Assembly (NCBI RefSeq): GCF_050436995.1
Contig: NC_134766.1
Location: 9,982,001-10,046,000, forward strand
Reading direction: 5' to 3'
Length of the DNA stretch: 64,000 bases
Source: Anticarsia gemmatalis
Lineage: Eukaryota; Arthropoda; Insecta; Lepidoptera; Erebidae
The position numbers and the translations under genes were made by a program. Numbering within the stretch: position 1 is the stretch's first letter; each line of letters starts with the position of its first letter. Below the pieces are notes generated by a model. The model saw nothing but the letters and a program-made list of their open reading frames with translations. It searched no databases and was not told the origin of the DNA. Of the stretch, positions 24,014 through 33,379 are shown piece by piece.

Positions 24014-24458
24014 TAAGTTATAATGACTCGCATGCGTATTACGTATTTCAGTTGACAACTAATATACGTCAAATTGACAGTCGCCATTCAGTACATTGCT
24101 GCTTTGACGTAATGTATTAGTCACTATAATCTAAGAGAGAAAACAATGTACTATCGAACCAACTGAATCATGACCCATTTTGCCGATAATTGGCTTGACA
24201 CCGTCAAAACAGTAAGAATTTCATCTCTATCGTCAAAGTTGCACTTAGGACATTTTAAACATGCATACGACTGTGTTATGATGTATTACGACTACAGACA
24301 ACTTTGACCTTTGTTATTACAGTACGTAGATACGTTTTCGAGAAATCACTCTTAATTTGAATCTAGAATGTAAATAGTCTAAACTCTTTTCACTACGAAA
24401 AAACCTATTTGTGTCAAATATCAAATAGCACGTCATTTAGAAATCTGTGAAACGATTA
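24014..24458. other. intergenic DNA, nothing recognised
   Basis: AT-rich, with no element boundary or gene seen. Confidence 0.4.
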
Positions 24459-24913
24459 GGGTAACCACTATAGGCATTGCCCATCATACAGTGATTGCCA
24501 ATGTTAAGGAATAATACGTTTATTTTAATTTCTAAAGTAACCAGTTCAAATTAATTGCGATATATGTCCCTTTTAGAATATTGGTAACATTTTTAATTTA
24601 TAGAACTCATGTTCGATGTTTGTGCGACAGTCGTGTAGTTCGAAAAGAAAAAGTAAGTTTGTTGCAATATTTGTTAAGGATAACACATTTGAATTAACAG
24701 TATTCGCTAGTATTTCTTGTTTTTAAGGGTCTTATATTGAATTAATATAAAGTTATTGAACTTTGTTTCAATAACTTTACTGATGTTCTTTTAGAAAGAA
24801 TATTTAAGTAGCGTTTATATTAGAGTTTATGTCAATGTTTTACTAAATAAAGATACTATTGACCAAAATTGTGTATCAATTCCTTAACCGGGTAATAACT
24901 ATGCTGGTTACCC
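24459..24913. mobile_element. 455-bp TA-flanked MITE with internal hairpin
   Basis: The left end reads GGGTAACCACTATAGGCATT GCCC. The right end, read inward, gives GGGTAACCAGCATAGTTATT ACCC, followed on both sides by a GTTAAGGAAT motif. TA flanks both ends (24457-24458, 24914-24915). There is no reading frame. A 13-bp hairpin lies inside at 24748-24779. Confidence 0.7.
24748..24779. other. 13-bp perfect hairpin
   Basis: TAAAGTTATTGAA and its complement TTCAATAACTTTA are separated by 6 bases (CTTTGT). It lies within the MITE at 24459-24913. Confidence 0.7.
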
Positions 24914-24984
24914 TATATTATTTTAATTTTTATAGTTACATTATTTCCTATAATGGCCGAATAAACCATGTCCTGAGGGGGTAT

Positions 24985-25043
24985 CGAACCCACACTTGAC
25001 GCGTCGCAGTCGTAACATCAACCTACTACGCCACGGAGCCTGT
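24985..25043 (-). repeat. family A SINE head fragment
   Basis: On the minus strand, GGCTCCGTGGCGTAGTAGG and GTGGGTTCGATACCC, the family A head only; the body is missing. Confidence 0.55.
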
Positions 25044-25096
25044 TGAAAACGGTAGCAAAGCATTATTGTATTGGCGCACAAAGATTTGTAGCAATA

Positions 25097-25346
25097 ACTA
25101 GCTGTCCCACGCAACTTCGCTTGCGTCACATAAGAGAGAATGCGCCAAAATTTTCCCCGTTTTAGTAACATTTCTCTATGCTACTCCGCTCCTATTGATC
25201 GTAGCGTGATGATATATAGCCTATAGCCTTCCTTAATAAATAGGCTATCTAACACTGAAAGAATTTTTCAAATCGGACCAGTAGTTCCTGAGATTAGCGC
25301 GTTCAAACAAACAAACAAACAAAAAATTTGTATAGATAGTATAGAT
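25097..25346 (+). repeat. family D interspersed element, copy 3
   Basis: Begins ACTAGCTGTCCCACGCAAC, has GTAGCGTGATGATATATAGC, and ends in (AAAC)n with a truncated tail ending TAGTATAGATGA. It is separated from the next same-orientation copy (25645) by only about 300 bp. Confidence 0.7.
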
Positions 25347-25644
25347 GACAGATAACAACAAATTAATTACCAAGGAAACGTAGGTTCAAGCCAATTTCGA
25401 CCTACGCGTATATAGACGTGTTTTAAAAAATGAGCACATGGTGGGTTATGATTCAGTTTGTTCGATAGTACAGCATTGTTGTCAACTGATATACGTGGTA
25501 GCCCCTTTGGTACGAATATAATAAAATAAAATTTATAATGATACATTCTAGATTCCAATAAGGAAATAAAGTATGCATAAATAACAGGATTTACCTGTAT
25601 GGTGGTAAAAAGGATTTATATTTGATAATATAATATTATTCATA

Positions 25645-25902
25645 ACTAGCTGACCCGCGCAACTTCGCTTGCGTCACATAAGATAGAATGGGTCAAATTT
25701 TTCCCCGTTATTGTAACATTTTTTACTGCTGCTCTGCTCCTATTGGTCGTAGCGTGATGATATATAGCCTATAGCCTTCCTCGATAAATGGGCTATCTAA
25801 CACTGAAAGAATTTTTCAAATCGGACCCGTAGTTCCTGAGATTAGCGCGTTCAAACAAACAAACAAACAAACTCTTCAGCTTTATAATATTATAGTATAG
25901 AT
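25645..25902 (+). repeat. family D interspersed element, copy 4
   Basis: Full-length appearance: ACTAGCTGACCCGCGCAAC at the start, CTATCTAACACTGAAAGAAT in the middle, then (CAAA)n, CTCTTCAGCTTTATAATAT and TATAGTATAGAT at the end. Confidence 0.75.
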
Positions 25903-26830
25903 ATAATAGTAGCCAGGAGTTTGATAACTAGCCCGATACGTCAATAGGCTTTCCCGCTATTACATGGAACTAACATTATACATGGAAAAGTGGTAGTACT
26001 TTTTACACCTTCAGGAATAACTGAATGAAAATATATAGAAAAAAGAAATTTATAATGAAGACTTTTATGCTTTTAAATTTAACAAATAATTCCCGACTTT
26101 TAGGAAATTAAAAAAAACTGTTAAAGCTTATTTTAATAATTAAATTATATTTCCTGTTAGCGAATATAGATATTTTAATATTTAAAATTGCAGTTTTCCA
26201 TGGTCCATATATTTGTTCACTCTGAATGACATCACGCTTGTTGCAATCGATATTTATTGATAATCAGTTTGTAAACATAATTACAATAATTTTAGTACAA
26301 GGCGTGTGTTATATTTACGAGTAAAGTACACATTACGAGTACACGCGTGCGATAATAATATCAAAATACTATAATATAATAATATATTATACCTACGTTA
26401 TCGCGGTCAGGTGTACGTACTGTTAATTATGTTAAGTTGAGGATAAAATACATTTAGAGTACTATTTCCTGTCGTATCGTCCTTGTATCAAATATGCATA
26501 CATTCCTACACACTCACATACATACATACATAAACACCCACACATACATGACATACATACATACACCGTGCCTTATTTACTGATTTGAAAAACAAGACCG
26601 TAATAAAACACATTAAACTCGTTTCACTGGTTTAGTTGGAAAAGTTTAACAATTATCACCCAAATTGTAAAATTTCCTGCTAATATGACAAATGTGAAGT
26701 CTTCATATGGTTGTATGTACCTATATGGAAGTATGTTCGTATCTCTTTACCGCAAAAACTACGAAAGGTATTTTGAGGAAATTCGGTATCATCCGTATAC
26801 TGAATTTCCTCGGTTTATAACTTTTTCTCT
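25903..26830. other. intergenic DNA with an (ACAT)n microsatellite
   Basis: AT-rich. A CATA/ACAT-rich tandem stretch lies at about 26513-26570. The frame at 26685-26897 runs into the LINE tail and looks like chance. Confidence 0.45.
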
Positions 26831-26990
26831 GAATCAAAATCAAATTCAAATAATTATTTCATTTAGGGCAAATGCTGACACTTATGGCAGTCTATGATAC
26901 AGAGTGAATTTACCGCCAGTGTAAAGTAGGGCCAATGAGAAGAGCTGGCAACAAACTCCTGGTCACTCTTTTAATCGAAGTAGAGTTTGA
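26831..26990 (-). mobile_element. LINE 3' end, reverse copy
   Basis: On the minus strand this reads GAGTGACCAGGAGTTTGTTG, CCAGCTCTTCTCATTGGCCC, GGTAAATTCACTCTGTATCA, then GAATTTGATTTTGATTC. The same series occurs in the same order near 59550-59698, at the end of the retrotransposon at 57540. It is therefore a severely 5'-truncated copy of the same or a related LINE family. Confidence 0.7.
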
Positions 26991-27188
26991 ATCTGATCGA
27001 TTTCGAATCTGTTTTTATTTACGCGTATAAAGCTTTCAGCACAAGCTAGTATAATATAAATATAGGTAAATAAAGTTACAAACGACATACCTTCATTAAT
27101 AGGATTACCATAAAGTTCTTTTAATTGTGATCTGTATAAATGTATTACTCATTTTAATGACTCAATCATGAGTCACGACTAAGATAAA

Positions 27189-27364
27189 ATCTATACTAAT
27201 ATTATAAAGCTGAAGAGTTTGTTTGTTTGATTGTTCGATTGTTTGATTGTTTGATTGTTTGATTGTTTGATTGTTTGATTGTTTGATTGTTTGATTGTTT
27301 GATTGTTTGATTATTTGATTGTTTGATTGTTTGATTGTTTGTTTGTTTGTTTGAACGCGCTAAT
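27189..27364 (-). repeat. family D fragment with expanded 8-mer tandem repeat
   Basis: The reversed family D tail (ATCTATACTAATATTATAAA GCTGAAGAG) runs into about fourteen copies of GATTGTTT between about 27226 and 27340, with one variant unit. It then ends at GAACGCGCTAAT where the element body should begin. In other copies this tract is only a few AAAC units. Confidence 0.75.
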
Positions 27365-28164
27365 AAAATATAATTATAAAATGAAACCAAGTTCACTAAG
27401 AGGTCAGAAATTAAACGATTGACTATGCATACTTATATTAAGATATAATTAAGATGTAAGTACAATGCCGCCCCCAATAGTTAAAAACACGCATCTAAGT
27501 TTTCTGTCGAAATTAAGTTAGATGATATTGCCGGAATCAGCAAAAAGCGCACCTGCACTTATTTCTATATTTCTTTTATATCGCTCCGTTACGGTATAAG
27601 TATTAAAACACGTTTTTGTATGCACTTTCACACCCATTTGATTTTTTCTCCATTTCTTCTTGTTAGATGCGTCTTTTGAACTATCGGTGGCAGAATGTCA
27701 GTCCCATGTAATAAAAAGCAAACCTAACGCTATTCACCGGACTTATTACCAACCTACTACTGACAACTATCGACAGACATTCTAAAATACATTAAAAAAG
27801 ACTACTTAGCCCAACCCGTGAATCAAACCTGAGACCTCATAATGCATTCAGATACAATACCGAGCGCGCCATGGAAGCAGCTGCAATAACTATGAGTCAC
27901 TGACACATGTCATGGTAGCAGCGTAGCAACTACTTATTAGGTTATAATGTTAGGTTAGGTTAGGACCTCTGACGCAGGACTTCTGGGCAATTGTATATTA
28001 AATACTGAACACTGCTGAGTCACTTGTGGATTCATAATAAGCTATTATTCTGATAAATGAATATTTAGATCACAAGCTAATGATTCATATTTACCACAGA
28101 TAGCTACCTACCTTGTTATATTTTGGAAGTGTGCTTAGAAGCACGTAAGGCGGTCATAAATGAT
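27365..28164. other. intergenic DNA with a SINE-like remnant
   Basis: A stretch at about 27690-27880 (CAGTCCCATGTAATAAAAAG, then CCCGTGAATCAAACCTGAGA and ACCGAGCGCGCCATGGA) matches in layout the stretch at 34205-34372 inside the GPCR gene. Together they form another dispersed family with a tRNA-like reversed head. Confidence 0.45.
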
Positions 28165-28350
28165 CCTCATAAACCGGTCGGTAAACGATCTGTGGGTTAT
28201 GCAACCGTTGGCGCGGTCATTCTTTAGATAGGTGAGCGCATAGTGGTATTTGAACTGAGTCATCTCTGTTCGACTCTGTGCTTTGGAGGGCACATAAAAT
28301 ATCGGTCCCGGTTGTTGTCAATTAAGATAACAGTCGTTAAGCCATGTCAA
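28165..28350 (+). repeat. family C repeat
   Basis: CCGGTCGGTAAACGATCTGT, GGCGCGGTCATTCTTTAGAT, AATATCGGTCCCGGTTGTTG and ATTAAGATAACAGTCGTTAA occur in the family order. The final GACACTAGGTTGACC segment is missing. Confidence 0.6.
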
Positions 28351-29486
28351 AGGCCTTTCAAGGGATTTTTGGTACTATAAAATTAAATAAAATTAAAAAC
28401 TCACAAGTTTATTCTTTACCCTGGTTCTAATCGCGGTATATTTTATAGATAAAGATGTGATTCGTTGTTTGTCTGTTAGTTCATTGACCTCATGACATTC
28501 ATCTGTTGGCAATCTGCCAGATACGATGTTTTGTTTAGGGTTTTATTATTTGTGGATCCGGTGACCAACAAATTAAGTTATTAGTCTATTTTTATGTCTA
28601 TTTCTTTTGTTTTAAAGCAAATATGGTGCCAACAAGGCTCTATACAAAAACTCCCTGTTCACCTATTTATTACGTTCTCTTTGAAGCACAGAACCACTCA
28701 ACCCCAATGATAACCATTTTGCCACCCATCTATGGAATGTCCGTGGCAATGAAGAGCTTTACTAGGTCATTAATAGCCAGGTAATTTAAATTAATTACAG
28801 TTGAATATTGACGACTACTGGGCGACTAGGTACTAGTTTAATGTTAAACAGGCAATTTTTTTTTAAGATTTAAATACATACAAATTGGAATATCAAATGC
28901 ACACTTGATTTTGGGAGTGTGTATTAAAATTGTTTTTGAATACTATTTATTTTAATTAGGATTTATAAACTCAATAAATAATTGTAAATATCTTCAAAAT
29001 ACCAAATATGAGATCATTATTATTTTCGCAAACTTATTATTATTTCATCCGTATTATTGGTATATTTCAATAATTCGAATAAATTTTGCCAGTACAGCCT
29101 CAATGTATAAGAATAGGTAATGAATATTGAACAAATATGCGTATGTTGTTATTAAGAGGTAAAAACCAAATATTTTGAGGAAATCTTCAATTGCCTAGCT
29201 GACAGACGCGGGTATTTTCAGTATACATATATTCAGCAATTCAGGGGTTGATTTGAAAACATTTCAAAAAAGCGACTTTAAAACAAAATGTATAGTCCTT
29301 TCGTCCCCCGTCCGACATCTTGGTAAAGAGGTCTGGGCAAGGGTGACGACCCCACAAACTCGTATGTAAGCGTTTACTGATCCTTCTAAATATTAAAAAA
29401 AAAATTGCGATGTCTGAAATACGCTAAACTATAGCCATGACTGGTAGTGCATTTTTAATGAGTGTGTAAGAGTTTTCTCTTAAAAA
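28351..29486. other. intergenic DNA, nothing definite
   Basis: A degraded reverse family C remnant occurs near 28690-28760 (CCACCCATCTATGGAATG). Otherwise AT-rich, with no feature seen. Confidence 0.4.
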
Positions 29487-29652
29487 AGACTACTCTCGCA
29501 CTAAGAATTGCTTTTGTGTGACTGTGACTTTTACAAAAAATACGAACAACGGACACAAAGTACAAACAGACCCGAAACAAGTATTTGTGGACCGCACTAA
29601 TAATTGTTCCGTGTGATAATCGAACCACTGCGCCACGGAGGCAGTCGAAGAG
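29487..29652 (-). repeat. family A SINE with deleted head
   Basis: The body is well preserved (CGCACTAAGAATTGCTTTTG, AACGGACACAAAGTACAAAC, TTTGTGGACCGCACTAATAA). On the minus strand the A-box side (GCCTCCGTGGCGCAGTGG) is joined directly to TTCGATTATC, so about 40-50 bp between the A and B boxes are gone. Confidence 0.6.
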
Positions 29653-29897
29653 AGTAGCCAGTAGTCTCTTTTTCGTTCTTCGTCTTCGTTTACCCAGTCC
29701 CGGTCAACTTGTGGGCTTAGAGGCTTCATAGTATATTTGCACTAATATGACTGTCTGCGTGTACGTACTACCGAATCTTACAAAAGATTGACGTAATATT
29801 TCGAAATATGACGTGTGTTATTCGCTGTCTTACTCACGCTACTTACCGTACGTGTAAAAGTAAAGAGTGATGCGTCATAATACTTGAAGTAGTATAT

Positions 29898-30151
29898 ACT
29901 AGCTGACCCGCGCAACTTCGCTTGCGTCCAATAAGAGAGAATGGGTGAAATTTTTCCCCGTTTTTGTAACATTAATTACTGGTACTCTGCTCCTTTTGGT
30001 CGTAGCATGATGATATATAGCCTATGTCCTTTCTCGGGTATCAAAATATCTCCATACCAAATTTCATGCAAATTGGTTCAGTAGTTTAGGCGTGATTGAG
30101 TAGTTGACAGACAGACAAAGTTACTTTCGCATTTATAATATTAGTATGGAT
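29898..30151 (+). repeat. family D-related chimeric element
   Basis: The first half is family D (ACTAGCTGACCCGCGCAAC through GTCGTAGCATGATGATATAT AG). The second half differs: ATACCAAATTTCATGCAAAT TGGTTCAGTAGTTTAGGCG, GACAGACAGACAAAG, TTTATAATATTAGTATGGAT. This second half matches a different lepidopteran repeat, so it is a mosaic or a sister subfamily. Confidence 0.6.
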
Positions 30152-30498
30152 TAATTTGTTCACTTACGCGACAAATGTAGTGCCATCTGTAAGTCCTATT
30201 CAACACTAGAAAAATGTCACTTGATTTGTAAAGTGAAACAGGCGAACTTTCAAATCTGACATTTCAGTTTCGGACATAAACTTCTTTAAAGAGACAAATT
30301 TTCCGCTTTTTTGTATTTCTACATCAATGGAATTTATGATAGTCTTATATATTATTATGTAGAGGATAATCAACTCAGTTTATTTCTTAAACGAGATCGA
30401 AGTACCTACGAACTGTTAACAAACGAGCTCTTAACCGCGAAATAAATCCGGCGACAAATAAATCGTATTTAGTAATCCGAATAATTAGCTATCTGTGG

Positions 30499-30722
30499 CA
30501 GTGGCGTAGCGTGCATTGGCGGGGCCCCGTATAAAAAAATGTTTGGGGGCCCTTATATTGTTTGGGGGTAAAGATTTTTCACAAACAAAAAATATCATTA
30601 AATAATAATAAAAAATATAATAATTATTATTAGTTCTTTTTCCTTACACACTTTTGGGGGCCCCCGTGGCCCGGGGGCCCCGTATAATTGATACGGCATA
30701 TACGGCGGTAGCTACGCCCCTG
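30499..30722. mobile_element. hAT-type MITE with 8-bp target duplication
   Basis: A 224-bp element. The left end is CAGTGGCGTAGCGTGC and the right end, read inward, is CAGGGGCGTAGCTACCGC, the widely seen hAT terminal form. Flanks are ATCTGTGG (30491-30498) and ATCTGTGA (30723-30730), matching at seven of eight positions. The interior has GGGGCCCCGTATA on both sides of an AT-rich centre and no reading frame. Confidence 0.85.
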
Positions 30723-30937
30723 ATCTGTGAAAACATATCATTAAAATCCGGTATTAATTTGTACGAACATGTAGTTCAGGTGAAGTCCAGGCCAGAGGGG
30801 CTATCACGTATTTCAGCTGACAACTATTTGAAAGCCACTATGCTGTACATTATTTTCTCTTTTATATTATAGTGATTAACTCGTTACGCCAAAGTAGCAA
30901 TGTACTGGAATAGTGACCATCAATTTGACGTGACCTC

Positions 30938-31113
30938 CTCGATTCTCTACTACTATCGACTACCGACAACCGGCTAGCTATCGTATTTTGACATTTAGAA
31001 TGTACTGCCAAAATGTTTCCTACGACACCCGTCAGAGGCGCTGATCAGATTTTCATACAAAATTTCTCGATGACAGGTCGGTTGTCGGGAGCCGATAGTA
31101 GTAGAGAATCGAG
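30938..31113. mobile_element. short TIR element (MITE)
   Basis: The left end is CTCGATTCTCTACTACTATC GACTACCGACAACCGG. The right end, read inward, gives CTCGATTCTCTACTACTATC GGCTCCCGACAACCG. Between them is TTTTGACATTTAGAATGTAC and CCTACGACACCCGTCAGAGG. A degenerate relative is at about 57225-57390. Confidence 0.7.
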
Positions 31114-31362
31114 CTACTAGTTGTCAATCTAATGTCAATCTATTGTAATGGCAAATCTAAATCTGTATGGTTTGAACAACCGTCTGCCTAACACATAGTA
31201 TTAAAATTTATCTGTTATTTTTCAAAAATGTATTTAATACTCAGTATATAGGAAACAGCCTCTGATTTCATAATGTTATCAGTGGTTGGAGCTATATTTA
31301 CACTATTTATTAATATGCGAATAAAATAATAATAATTATATATTATGTTATAATAGAGTTAT

Positions 31363-31795
31363 AAAATACTAGTGAATCCTCGCGGCTTTGCTTGCGTATA
31401 ACTTAGGAACAATAAAAGTTAACATTCAACCACATATTCTAACCCACTAGAGATGATTTTTTAGAAACATTCATGGACTATCTTGTAGACTTTTCTATGG
31501 TATACAATACTAAGTAAATTATTTTGATATATTTCGTAGAGTTTAGCCAGCGTTTGCAATGTAAGCGAAAAAACCTATGTTTTTTTACGACATCGCATTA
31601 AAAATTTTGAAATGATCAGTGTATTTTTTAAATATAAATGTTATTATACATATTAACTTTCCTGTTGAATCACTCTATCATATTAAAGAAACTGTATCAA
31701 AATCCGTTGTATAGTTTCAAAAGATTTAAACATACATACAGGCAGACATAGAGACAAACGCGGGAAGCGACTGCGCTTTATACTATGTACTGATA
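31363..31795 (+). repeat. lepidopteran interspersed repeat, long copy
   Basis: Opens AATACTAGTGAATCCTCGCG and includes ATCAAAATCCGTTGTATAGT and AAACATACATACAGGCAGAC. It closes GGAAGCGACTGCGCTTTATA. The layout (gene-like GCGGCTTTGCTTGCG head, primer-like CATACATACAGACAGAC tail) matches a common moth repeat class. Non-coding. Confidence 0.45.
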
Positions 31796-31949
31796 ATAAT
31801 ATGACGGTACAATATAGGTCAAAATACATAATACAGTATTATCCCAATGCATTGTATTTGCAGCCATATTTCATGATATCACAACTTATTTATATTTGAA
31901 ACAAAGGAAGGAAATAACCACTAATACCGTGTTTATGCCGGAATAATTA

Positions 31950-32115
31950 TTTAACTCGTGGCTAAGTAAGAACAGCCGCGCAAATAGTTCTCTCAGGTTA
32001 AGCGACGCTTGCTTAAGTTGGTCAATGGATGGCTGACCATATTTGTACATTCTAAGTTTCTCCGTGTTTCGGAAGGCATTAAATTGTACGTCCCGGCTGT
32101 CATTTTCAAATATCT
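31950..32115 (+). repeat. diverged family C repeat
   Basis: CAGGTTAAGCGACGCTTGC, GGATGGCTGACCAT, TCTCCGTGTTTCGGAAGGCA, ACGTCCCGGCTGTC and CTTTGACAATAG follow the family C order with many changes. Confidence 0.4.
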
Positions 32116-33137
32116 TTGACAATAGTATATACTAAAAATAAGGTTGTTATTTATAATATATACCTGTTCATTGCGCGCACATAGCGTCACAAGCGATTTA
32201 GCCTACTTGCCAGTAGGTTAGTTACAATGAATGACGAATATCGGTCACCACGAAATGAAAGGAATGTTTTACGTAAAGTTCAATACTAATGTAATTCTTA
32301 GTATCTTTATATGGCGTTTACAATAGTTAGTTAGTTTTTGACGAAGTTGACGAGCTACGTAATGGCATGGTGGCTTTGTTCCGATGACAGCGCATTTTTA
32401 TCTATGAGTGCCATGACCTGGTAATCTTGGTTCAACTCCAAATTAGTAAAATCCTCAACGGTCATGAGTGCAGGTGCAAAATTTTATATAATAATATGCA
32501 TTGTATTATGATTGGTTATTTTTGGTGAACTGTTTTTTGTAATTAATAAATAAATATGTAACTATACGCCTCTACAACATTTTAGGTATTATGTATTCTT
32601 GTTTATTTATTTTCAGAGCATAATAATAATTTGTTTTTCTACAATATTGTTATTCTCTTCTGCAATCAATACAGAATCAGTTGAAGGAAAAATTGTTGGA
32701 AAAATCCGTTATCAGTGGTTTTACTATTATGTATATTATTTATATTAATAGAAATATTTATATTTCCAACGTAATAAGTATCTGAATGTGTTGCAAATAA
32801 TGCATAACACTAGTAAATGCTCTCGGCTTCGTTCTGGTAGTTTCACAATCTATCATTCTGCCTAATTTTATTCAAATTGGTTCAATATATAGACGCACTT
32901 TTGCATGTATAATATTTTTATCGATATGGAGAAAATCTCAGAAACCACCTTTTTGCTCGAACCGCGATTTAAACACGAGACCTTTGCGCCACAGTCGCTT
33001 ACACTACTGACCCCACCACATAGACGATGTAAAATTTAAAGAACAATGTACAAACACACTGAATCAATGCTCTACAAATCATTAATTGTATATAAATAGT
33101 GTATTGAATTTTAATAAAATAGGATCTCAAACAAGTA
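32116..33137. other. intergenic DNA upstream of the GPCR gene
   Basis: Contains SINE-like remnants near 32400-32450 and 32950-33000 and a repeat fragment near 32805-32920 (TTATTCAAATTGGTTCAATA). No exon was recognised. Confidence 0.4.
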
Positions 33138-33291
33138 AAGCGCAGTGCACACCAAAGTTGCCGACCGGTAGACACAGCGCGGCGACACAAGCCGGCAGCA
33201 TGTCAACGGCTTACGTACACAAGCGCTCAATCCACCAACTAACCTGCTGACGTAGGTCGCCGGGTCGGCAACTTATGTGTGGACATAGCTT
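33138..33291. mobile_element. MITE abutting the GPCR promoter
   Basis: The left end is AAGCGCAGTGCACACCAAAG TTGCCGACCGG. The right end, read inward, gives AAGCTATGTCCACACATAAG TTGCCGACCCGG. About 154 bp, with a GC-rich interior. Its right end lies about 50 bp before the presumed transcription start of the methuselah-like gene. Confidence 0.6.
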
Positions 33292-33339
33292 AAGAAATCA
33301 AGGAAAATTATTACATTGGTAATTTAACGGCTTCCTTGC

Positions 33340-33344
33340 TCAGT
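33340..33344 (+). promoter_or_regulatory. candidate initiator of the GPCR gene
   Basis: TCAGT, the arthropod initiator consensus, 36-40 bases before the ATG at 33380. A near-match to a downstream promoter element (GGTAA) sits at about +28. No TATA box at the right distance. A spliced upstream leader cannot be excluded. Confidence 0.4.
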
Positions 33345-33379
33345 GAGCATAGACCCTTCACCAAGTCTGGTAACTCAAA

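Noticed and set aside
27226..27340. CRISPR-like or coding repeat array
   Set aside because: It is a pure 8-bp tandem without spacers; the minus-strand Asn/Gln/Thr-rich frame is a by-product of the microsatellite.
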